DNA of 64,000 nucleotides, taken from contig NC_026502.1 of NCBI RefSeq assembly GCF_000182925.2, positions 186,001 to 250,000 on the forward strand. Reading direction: 5' to 3'. The stretch is from Neurospora crassa OR74A. Its lineage: Eukaryota > Ascomycota > Sordariomycetes > Sordariales > Sordariaceae. This document shows, piece by piece, positions 57,098 through 64,000 of the stretch. The notes beneath the pieces were generated by a model. That model was not told the DNA's origin. It was given only the letters and a program-made list of their open reading frames with translations, and did no database searches. Position numbers and translations under genes: made by a program. The first letter of the stretch is position 1, and every line of letters begins with the position of its first letter.

Positions 57098-59806
57098 ATG
57101 CGATATCCTAACCTTTTGCCCAGTAAGAAATCATTCAAGAAGCAGCCGCATCCTTACGCTTCCACGCTTCACATCAGTGACAACTGGAACACGATGCAGG
57201 AAGGCCAACAGGCCTTGGACGAAGCAGAGTCAGACCAACCAGAGGATCCTCAGGCCGGTCCTTCATCCGCTTCGCAAATTCAGCCCGGCACCTTGACGGC
57301 ATCCCCCACCTCCATCGACCCGACTTCAGACATGGGCCAGGCTGCTAGCACCAGTGCCGAATCTGCTGCCGAGTCTGCCACCGCATCCCCCACCGACAAG
57401 ACACCCACTCAGTCAACCCATCAACCAGCGGGAGGTGCCTCAAGTACACCACAACCTGCCGCCATGTCTGCTGCTGCTTCTGCTTCTGCTTCGGCTGCTC
57501 CCGCTCCCACATCACAAGCGCGCCCTCCTCGACCAAATTACCCACCATATACCACCCGTCCTCCGCTACCAGACGTGAACGTCACGCAAAAGACGATAGA
57601 GGACGCCTATGTCGACTTCATCTTCCACTGCAACCCCCATGTACCGCTGGACACCGACACCGTCATGCTCCGGGATACGTTCTCGGATCCTCCAAAGAGT
57701 GGCGGCAAGTCCTTCAACACATTTGTCCTCTTTGGTCTGATCAAGCAGCTGGAGAACAAGGAAATCAAAACATGGGCCGAATTGGCTCTCAAACTGGGGG
57801 TGGACCCACCTGACCCCGAGAAGGGCGAAAGTTCGCAGAAAATCCAGCAGTATGCTGTCCGTCTAAAGAGATGGATGCACTCGATGCACATTGACGCGTT
57901 TTTCGAGTATCTGGTCGGACGAGAGCACGACTACTGGGTAGACATTCCACCATTGGCTATCCCTCTCAGCGAGATCGAAAGAGACGGTGTGCGTGCCGAG
58001 GATGACATGGCTCTCAGAGCTTTGTTGCCGCACATCAGGCCACGGCGAGGCAGGAGGAAGCCTGGAGAGGATGATGCCCAGTCCCCTTTACCTCCAAGTG
58101 GAGAGCCTTGGTCTGCTCACCCTGCTCAGAGGGGAAGTGTCTTTACTTTTGACAACACCAGGCTCGGTGTGCCTGGGCAGGGAGCTCCATGGGGTAACAA
58201 TGATGGTGGTCAGACTCCAATGACGGCTTATCCCCAGTCTGCCATTACCCCCACGACAAGAACCAACTTTTGGTCTGACGAGCCTAGGTCGGCTATCACC
58301 CCCTCAGGCGCCAAGCCCAAGTCTCTAAGTAGGCGCCACGGCGCTAAAGTGGTATCATCAGCATGGAGGACCGGTGGAGCCACAGGTAGAGTACGGGGAC
58401 GGCCGCCCATCAATCGACAACTCAACAGCGATGGCCCCTTTTCGGCATTCCCAGCATCGAGCGACTCGCCTCACTACGGAAAACATACCTTCCCTAATAA
58501 CCCACCGCCATCACAAACCCCGATCTTGCCGCCGCCTCGACCGAATGCCCCAACAGCTACCCAAACCCCCACCTCCGCAACACCAGCTCAACCATCACCA
58601 ACGGTCCGAGAAGCCCCCGCTCCAGCAGCCTCCGGCCGCCCAGCAAAGCGCACGCGCCTCTCCCTCCAAGTCCCCGAGCGCGTAGGCAACGAAGTCCGCC
58701 TCGCCACTCCTCCCCTCCTAGCCCCGGCCCCGCCCACGCTCATGATCAACGGCCAAGCACAACCATCTGTCAATAATTCCAGTTCCACCACCCATCCTCA
58801 GCTTCACCCTCAATATCAAACCTCATCATCATCATCATCGCAACCCGCCTTACTCCTTCCCTCCGGCCCCTCTTCCTCCGCACATCCAAACCCCAATCCC
58901 AACCCCAACCCATCTTCCCTCACAGGCCCCATCGGCCCTATTGGCCCCTCCCCCTTCACACCCTTCTCCCTCGCCGACCCGTCAGTAGACAAATACAACC
59001 TCCTCGACGTCGAAAGTATCTTTATGCACCAAATCTTGACAGCCACTTGGCTTGATAGCGCAGGGAACCTGATCCCCGCTTGTTCAGTCGACGAAGCGTT
59101 TGCGTTCTGTCACACGATCATTGAGAACTTGCATCGGAACGCAAGTAACAAGCAAGGGTTTTTGATCAATCTAGCGGCGCTGGTGGGGGGGCATACCCTG
59201 TTGAATCGGGATGGGGGGCCTGCTTCACGGGTAGATGGTGATGCGGGGCACGGAAGCGGGAGGGGGAGGGGGCTGAGGATTACGAAATTAGGGGAGGGAG
59301 TTGATGAGCCTGGGACTGGGGAAGGGATGACAACGGGTGAAAGTGGAGGGAAGTGGATTAAAGTTTCGGCGGTTTGGGAACTCAGGCTGGGAGGTATCTG
59401 TGGGGATTTCTCGATGGAGGAGGTGATTAGAGTTGGGAAATGGTGTGGTGGAAAGAGAAAGAAGAATAAGGCTGATGAGTCTTCTTCTTCTGCTGCTGCT
59501 GCTGCTGCTACTGAAGGTGTCGCAGCGGGGGAGGGAGAGAGTGCTGCTGAAGGGTCAAGTGCTGGTGGTGGTGCTGGTGAGAAGAGTGCTAGAGGGGGCA
59601 AGAGACAAGGGAAAAAGTTATCCAAGAAGGAAGAAGAAGAAGCGGAAAAGAAAAAGAGAGAGGAGGAGCTGAAGAAGGCTGAGGAAGAGAAAGAGATGTG
59701 GCAGCAGAGGTTTATGGACATGGTGGCTGCGGTGAAGAGGAGGGATGAGGAGTTGGCCATGTTGAAGGGGACCATGTTGCATGCGCTGAGGGAGAGGGAG
59801 GCGTAG
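57098..59806 (+). CDS. abp2: ARS-binding protein 2 (Abp2) family protein, up to 902 aa
   Basis: Homologue of S. pombe Abp2, which binds replication origin DNA; the fungal family is otherwise little studied. Single exon. The conserved Abp2 domain is at about residues 165-285: TIEDAYVDFIFHCNPHVPLDTDT, GKSFNTFVLFGLIKQLENKEIKTWAELALKLGVD, GESSQKIQQYAVRLKRWMHSMHIDAFFEYLVG. Before it lies an Ala/Ser/Thr/Gln-rich disordered stretch. After it come Arg-rich and Pro-rich segments including AGRRR-like basic runs (RGRRKPGED, GRVRGRPP, the latter AT-hook-like), then a second folded-looking part from about 620 (KYNLLDVESIFMHQILTATWLD). The C-terminus has an Ala-rich run and a charged coiled coil (EEEEAEKKKREEELKKAEEE). 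The first ATG at 57098 precedes a basic segment; the ATG at 57194 (MQEGQQALDEAE) is equally likely as start. Coordinates given are for the longer form. Confidence 0.85.
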   Translation: MRYPNLLPSKKSFKKQPHPYASTLHISDNWNTMQEGQQALDEAESDQPEDPQAGPSSASQIQPGTLTASPTSIDPTSDMGQAASTSAESAAESATASPTDKTPTQSTHQPAGGASSTPQPAAMSAAASASASAAPAPTSQARPPRPNYPPYTTRPPLPDVNVTQKTIEDAYVDFIFHCNPHVPLDTDTVMLRDTFSDPPKSGGKSFNTFVLFGLIKQLENKEIKTWAELALKLGVDPPDPEKGESSQKIQQYAVRLKRWMHSMHIDAFFEYLVGREHDYWVDIPPLAIPLSEIERDGVRAEDDMALRALLPHIRPRRGRRKPGEDDAQSPLPPSGEPWSAHPAQRGSVFTFDNTRLGVPGQGAPWGNNDGGQTPMTAYPQSAITPTTRTNFWSDEPRSAITPSGAKPKSLSRRHGAKVVSSAWRTGGATGRVRGRPPINRQLNSDGPFSAFPASSDSPHYGKHTFPNNPPPSQTPILPPPRPNAPTATQTPTSATPAQPSPTVREAPAPAASGRPAKRTRLSLQVPERVGNEVRLATPPLLAPAPPTLMINGQAQPSVNNSSSTTHPQLHPQYQTSSSSSSQPALLLPSGPSSSAHPNPNPNPNPSSLTGPIGPIGPSPFTPFSLADPSVDKYNLLDVESIFMHQILTATWLDSAGNLIPACSVDEAFAFCHTIIENLHRNASNKQGFLINLAALVGGHTLLNRDGGPASRVDGDAGHGSGRGRGLRITKLGEGVDEPGTGEGMTTGESGGKWIKVSAVWELRLGGICGDFSMEEVIRVGKWCGGKRKKNKADESSSSAAAAAATEGVAAGEGESAAEGSSAGGGAGEKSARGGKRQGKKLSKKEEEEAEKKKREEELKKAEEEKEMWQQRFMDMVAAVKRRDEELAMLKGTMLHALREREA

Positions 59807-60431
59807 GCGACCTCGATGAGCCCATCTACTAAGATGCTTCTAACTAAAATATGTTACAAGAAGCATCAACACATACAGTAATAACAACCATTGTTTGAGT
59901 GTATCTTCATTTGAGAGACTCGCTTTGAAGTCAAAAGGAGGGGGGTGCTGTAAAGGGTTAGGGTTGGAGCCGGCCGCACCGCCGCACAGCCGCACAGTGT
60001 CCAGACTTGAGACTAAACGAACCAAGTTGCAGCCACAGCCACAAAACGCCCCCGGCTGCCCCTTATCGCGGGCGGGACGTTCACTAACAATTAGCCCGCT
60101 ATGTATCACAAGTTGACCTCTTCTCCTGAACATCTCCAAGTTGTCAGCCTCTCTCCTCCAACCAACACCCTACCATAGTCCAATAGACAGTTCACGTCGT
60201 TGGCTTCTTGCTTTTCAGTTTCTCGAGCCATGAGCAATCTCTAATCGAATTGGATCCTTCTTCGACACTCTCGTTTCCCAACTCTTCTTTTTTCTTAATA
60301 GTGTCCTTGTTACCTAATGATTTGATCTGTTCTTCCGAGAATCGCGAATCGAGAATCCCAGAATATTGTTTACTTCAACCTGTCGCAAATAACGCCATCG
60401 CAATCAATCGCGAACTGCACATACGAACACA
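59807..60431. other. Intergenic, abp2 to the next gene
   Basis: 625 bases with abp2 3' sequence and a T/C-rich leader of the following plus-strand gene. No gene supported. Confidence 0.6.
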
Positions 60432-62423
60432 ATGCCTCGACAATACGTCCTGTTTGGACGGCCACTCCCTCGACTAGGGTCACGGCACCTCTCCCTCCTC
60501 CTCGTCTCCGTCTCCCTCTTCGCCATCTTCAGCCTTCTCTTCACCCTTCCGAGCGCCATCCCGACCGGCCCAAGTCTACAGATCGCCGACCACAAGCTCT
60601 CGATCCCCGACTCCATCAAGAACCCCTGGAACAAGGTCAACCCGTTCAAGCAACCGGCCCACGCGCCACCGCGCCAGAAGAACGACACCTACGGCCAGTC
60701 CTCCTGGTACGCCAACTGGAAATGGCTGTCGTACCCCTTCAGCAGCTCCGTCACCCTCGACGAGAGCCGCTCTCTCCTGCCCGAGCTCGCCCAGCGCCCG
60801 CCCATCTACGTCTACTATGACAACACCATCGAAAGAGAAAAGGCCACCAAGGAAGTCGAGAGCGACATCCTTCTCTCGTGGCGCCGCGCCTGGTGGGCGC
60901 AGGGTTTCAAGCCCATCATTCTCAGCCCTGCCGAGGCTATGAACAACCCCATGTACGAGGAACTGCAGCACCGCAGCGAGGGAATGGACGCCTCCCTCAA
61001 GACGGACATGATGCGCTGGTTGGCTTGGGAGAACATGGGCGGCGGCTTGCTGGCGCATTACTTCCTCTTCCCCATGGGCGCCTACGACGATCCTCTGTTG
61101 GTCTACCTGCGCCGCGGCGAGTTCCCCGGCTTGACTAGATGGAAGGATCTCGGCGATGGTCTCTTCGTCGGCCCCAAGGCGGACGTTGCAAAGGCCATCA
61201 AGCTCGCCCTCGCCAGTCCCAACCTCAAGACGGCCAAGAACTTCCTCGAGGCCACCAGTGCTTCCAAGGAAGCCGGCCCCTTCACCATCGACGACACCGA
61301 GCCCTCCTCACTCGCCTTTTACTCCGCCTCCGCCCTCAAGCTCTATTCCAAGGTAGCCGAGACAATTGGTGGCGACCGCGTCGCCGGCCTCAAGTCGCTC
61401 AACGAGCTGATCAATGCGCACCTGCACCAGACCTGGCAGAGCCTCTTCTCAGAGGGCATCGCGGTCGTCAAGCCTCTCCCTCAACACACGACGCACATGA
61501 TCGCGCCCTCGTACTCTGTCGCCTTGCGCCTGGCTTCCTGCCCAGCCAACAATCCGCTGCCGTCCTCGTGCCCGCCCAACCGCCCCAAGTGCGTGCCCTG
61601 CTCGACCACCTCGCACCCAATCAAGATCTCCACGCCCGCACACTACAAGAACAGCTCGGCGCTGTACACGATCGGCACCGTCCCCCACCCATACACCATC
61701 CAATCCCTCTCTTCGATGCGCGAGCAAATCACCGTCCCTTGGATCCGCCGTGAATCTGTCCGCGACGCCTGGGTAGGCGACCTCATGACCGATCTCTTCA
61801 AAGGCAAGGCCGTCCCCGCCGGCGCTCGCGTCCTGCGCTTCAAGGAGGCTGTAGCAGGCGAATACGGCTCTGCGCGCTCTCTCTGGCTCACCGCCGAGCG
61901 CGACGATACCCCCGAGGGTATTCTCGACTGGCACTTTGGTTTCGACCTGCCTGCTCTTCCTGCCTCTTCCCCCAAAGACAAGGCCAAAGAAGAAGAACAC
62001 AAACACGACGACGCCACCGAGAAGATCGAGAGCGAAATCCATAAACCCAAGGATAACTTCATCTTGCCTCCCCTGCACGACGAAAAAGAGGGCCCGGTCC
62101 CTACGGAGCAGGATCTCAAGCTGGAACCGAATCTGCTGTCGATCGCCAAGACGATTGTGTCCTCTGCTGCCTCGGATGATGGCGAAGGAGCAGCCGACAA
62201 TAAAAACAAGAAGATTCATGTGACGAAAGAGGAAATCAAGATTCGCGAGGCGGTGGAGGCGTGGAACTTGGCGGATTGGGAGGCGTGGAGGTTTGCGAGG
62301 GCGTATTTGGCGCGTAAAGAGATGGAGAGGGAGAAGTGGGCGGAGGAGGAGGAGAAGTACGCCGGGGGGATGGGGAGTGAGAGGAAGAGGGGGAAGAGCG
62401 GGGGGTGGTTTGATTCGGATTAG
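60432..62423 (+). CDS. Type II membrane protein resembling GT32 glycosyltransferases, DXD absent
   Basis: Single-exon gene, 663 aa, not recognised as a named protein. A basic N-tail (RPLPRLGSR) precedes one membrane segment at about residues 19-40, the topology of Golgi type II enzymes. The luminal part has WRRAWWAQGFKPIILSPAEA and SLKTDMMRWLAWENMGGGLLAHYFLFPMG. The second stretch resembles the K-x-D-xx-R-x-x-x-L-xx-xGG segment of GT32/Och1-type transferases (sugar-binding region with DXD motif). Where family members have Tyr-x-Asp-x-Asp, this protein reads AHYFL, so the metal-binding acids are missing. A Cys pair group (CPANNPLPSSCPPNRPKCVPC) may form disulfides. The C-terminus is charged and helical (Lys/Glu-rich). 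Possible role: Golgi glycosylation or a catalytically inactive relative. Assignment rests on this local resemblance. Confidence 0.72.
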   Translation: MPRQYVLFGRPLPRLGSRHLSLLLVSVSLFAIFSLLFTLPSAIPTGPSLQIADHKLSIPDSIKNPWNKVNPFKQPAHAPPRQKNDTYGQSSWYANWKWLSYPFSSSVTLDESRSLLPELAQRPPIYVYYDNTIEREKATKEVESDILLSWRRAWWAQGFKPIILSPAEAMNNPMYEELQHRSEGMDASLKTDMMRWLAWENMGGGLLAHYFLFPMGAYDDPLLVYLRRGEFPGLTRWKDLGDGLFVGPKADVAKAIKLALASPNLKTAKNFLEATSASKEAGPFTIDDTEPSSLAFYSASALKLYSKVAETIGGDRVAGLKSLNELINAHLHQTWQSLFSEGIAVVKPLPQHTTHMIAPSYSVALRLASCPANNPLPSSCPPNRPKCVPCSTTSHPIKISTPAHYKNSSALYTIGTVPHPYTIQSLSSMREQITVPWIRRESVRDAWVGDLMTDLFKGKAVPAGARVLRFKEAVAGEYGSARSLWLTAERDDTPEGILDWHFGFDLPALPASSPKDKAKEEEHKHDDATEKIESEIHKPKDNFILPPLHDEKEGPVPTEQDLKLEPNLLSIAKTIVSSAASDDGEGAADNKNKKIHVTKEEIKIREAVEAWNLADWEAWRFARAYLARKEMEREKWAEEEEKYAGGMGSERKRGKSGGWFDSD

Positions 62424-62805
62424 TTTGGAAGATGAGCAGGTATGAGTATGAGTATGAGTGTTGATGTTGATGTTGATGTTTATACCTACGGATGGTACCC
62501 ACCTTATGTGAACCTACCTTATGTGAATGTATAGAATTAAGAATCAATAACTGAAGCTTCGGAAGGAAAGGGATATCAACATGGTGGCTATGGTAGGTGT
62601 TATGGAACTTGTAATTGTACATACAGTTAATTTATCGTTACTGGAGTGTGATTTTGGTAGGGAGGACGGTATAGAGAAGGGGATGGAAGAGGACTTGATA
62701 CCTACCGTTTTACCATTCATGAATGAACAAGACCTTATCGTTAGTTAGCTACTTGTATACAATTTACCCTTGACACCGCCCGCGATTAAGGGACTAGCTA
62801 TCTAG

Positions 62806-62841
62806 CTACCTACCTACCTACCTACCTACCTACCTACCTAT
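62806..62841. repeat. (CTAC)n tetranucleotide array
   Basis: About nine CTAC units. The same tetramer occurs in many short clusters elsewhere in the non-coding DNA. Confidence 0.92.
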
Positions 62842-62884
62842 ATCTGCATCTGATAGTCAGATAACAACACTCCCGTCCTTCTAA

Positions 62885-63035
62885 GCTACACTCTAGCTCT
62901 GTACTCTAGCTCTATGCTCTGTATTCCATACTCTGCAATCTATACGCTACACTCCATGCTCTATGCTCTGTACTCCATACTCTGCATTTCTTCTGCACTC
63001 CATACACCGCACTCCTCGCGCTAAACTCCATACAT
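62885..63035. repeat. Degenerate array of CTCCATACTCTG/CTCTAGCT-like units
   Basis: A 150-bp block of imperfect 10-20-nt units built on ACTCCATACTCTG, CTCTAGCTCTG and CTATGCTCTGT variants. Low-complexity pyrimidine-biased, non-coding. Confidence 0.75.
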
Positions 63036-63135
63036 CCAGTGTGTACTCAGCTCTGCAAAATCTTTTACGAAACGACCATGTCCCGCCAGATAGCCCACCC
63101 TACCTCTGAAGGTATCAACCTGTAAGCCTACGTAC

Positions 63136-63231
63136 CAACCTGGAAACCTATCAACCTATCAGCCTATCAACCTATCAGCCTATCAACCTGAAAACCTGGA
63201 AACCTGGAAACATGGAAACCCGGAAACCTGG
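63136..63231. repeat. Tandem CCTATCAA / AAACCTGG minisatellite-like array
   Basis: Units of about 8-10 nt: first CCTATCAA/CCTATCAGC alternating, then AAACCTGG copies. The two sub-blocks adjoin without a spacer. Confidence 0.85.
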
Positions 63232-64000
63232 TAGTGTAGGTACCCTACCTAATGAAACTATTCAACTACCTAAAATGGGTGGTGACGGATCCGTAGAATA
63301 CCCTAGGTAGATGAATAATCAAGGTAAGGGGGGTACAGGAGTCATATGAGGTTTGTTAGGTGATCACTGCAGGGATAGAAGCCCGTTAAGTGTCCGTGTG
63401 TTTGTTTGTTGGTTCCGTACCTAACCTACCTAACTACTACCTACCTACCTTAGGTACCTTGGGTAGTCAAGTTTAGGGATTCGATGATGAACATACCGAT
63501 GGGCGGAGGATGGATAGATGGATGGATGGATGGTGACTGGAGTAATTACCTAGGTAGACAAGTACAGAGCAAGGTAGGTACCTACTATCTATCGACAGTG
63601 CATATATGTATTGGCCAGTTGATGTGGTAACTGAACTGAATAAGTGGAGGAGCAGGAAGGGGTGGTTGATGTGTCGAGTGAAGTCACCTTGAGAGTGTTT
63701 GGGTAGGGACACTACATGTAGACGCTGGACAATTGACACGAAGTCTCGACCAGTTATCTACCTAGGTATCTATCCCTTTGATTACATTTATCGCTTTCAT
63801 AGGTAACCAAACGCCCAATCCATTCATCCACCTGTTCAAAGAGTACAACATCAGGAGTGGACAGGGCCTTGGTCAAGCGACGTGGTACCTATCTTCCTAC
63901 CTACCTAGCTCTACTCCCAACTTGTCACTCCCGTCACTTCCTACCAGGTAATGGCCAGCCCCTTACGCCCGTCGTCTCGACTATCTCTTTCATCTGGTCC

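Larger units (their letters stand above)
62424..64000. other. Repetitive right-end non-coding DNA
   Basis: Downstream of the last gene. It contains TATGAG and TTGATG runs (62443-62480), a CTAC array, a CTCCATACTCTG-type imperfect array, a CCTATCAA/AACCTGG array and many TACCTA/TAGGTA clusters. No gene supported, although a gene could begin just beyond the window. Confidence 0.65.

Noticed and set aside
62760-64000. Possible CRISPR-like or subtelomeric repeat
   Set aside because: Units are short and contiguous without unique spacers, and are not TTAGGG telomere repeats.
1-64000. Transposons, LTR or viral relics, RIP-mutated DNA
   Set aside because: No reverse transcriptase, integrase, transposase or capsid-like frame, no long terminal repeats, and no AT-rich block of the RIP type were seen.

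Overview
This is nuclear DNA from a filamentous ascomycete, most likely Neurospora or a close relative in the Sordariales. The evidence is spliced genes with short introns (mostly 45-135 nt) carrying GTRNGT donors and CTAAC or CTGAC branch sites just before the acceptor. Intergenic and leader regions are long, pyrimidine-rich and full of microsatellites. The spliced proteins look like Neurospora orthologues; the cytochrome bc1 core protein 2 comes out at 454 aa, the length I recall for N. crassa. I saw no AT-rich RIP-like DNA, transposon, viral relic, tRNA, rRNA or CRISPR array.

Layout: 336-2945 (-) SWI/SNF subunit Snf12/SMARCD; 3966-6845 (-) PDK1/Pkh kinase; 10027-11459 (+) unknown 454-aa disordered protein; 14300-15214 (+) unknown 304-aa protein; 19649-21709 (+) BTB protein with a split BTB domain; 22816-23706 (+) short-chain dehydrogenase; 24697-25229 (-) ribosomal protein uL24/L26; 25595-28843 (-) GEN1/Yen1 Holliday junction resolvase; 29398-31392 (+) dynactin Arp10/Arp11; 34502-37375 (+) large disordered protein with an eIF4E-binding-like N-terminus; 39731-41152 (-) mitochondrial GTP/GDP carrier; 42181-44237 (-) RNA polymerase III subunit C82; 45534-47132 (+) cytochrome bc1 core protein 2; 48098-49228 (+) ATP synthase epsilon; 50301-53247 (+) NatC auxiliary subunit Mak10/Naa35; 53992-55138 (-) peroxisomal adenine nucleotide carrier; 57098-59806 (+) ARS-binding protein 2 family; 60432-62423 (+) type II membrane protein resembling GT32 glycosyltransferases. 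The last 1.6 kb is simple-sequence DNA.

The genes are mostly unrelated housekeeping genes, with no biosynthetic or defence cluster. Two adjacent genes (45.5-49.2 kb) encode respiratory-chain subunits. Two SLC25 carriers (mitochondrial GTP/GDP, peroxisomal ATP) lie 13 kb apart. These look like ordinary neighbours, not a functional cluster.

I found no convincing new biological system. The best leads are: the eIF4E-binding-like motif on an unstudied protein; a GC-AG intron in the bc1 core 2 gene; a 23-nt sequence shared by snf12 intron 1 and the abp2 upstream region; a GT32-like Golgi-type protein lacking the DXD motif; a BTB domain split by a long disordered insert; and dispersed, often palindromic TACCTA/TAGGTA clusters confined to non-coding DNA. 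All splice models were deduced by hand from frame, splice consensus and family similarity.
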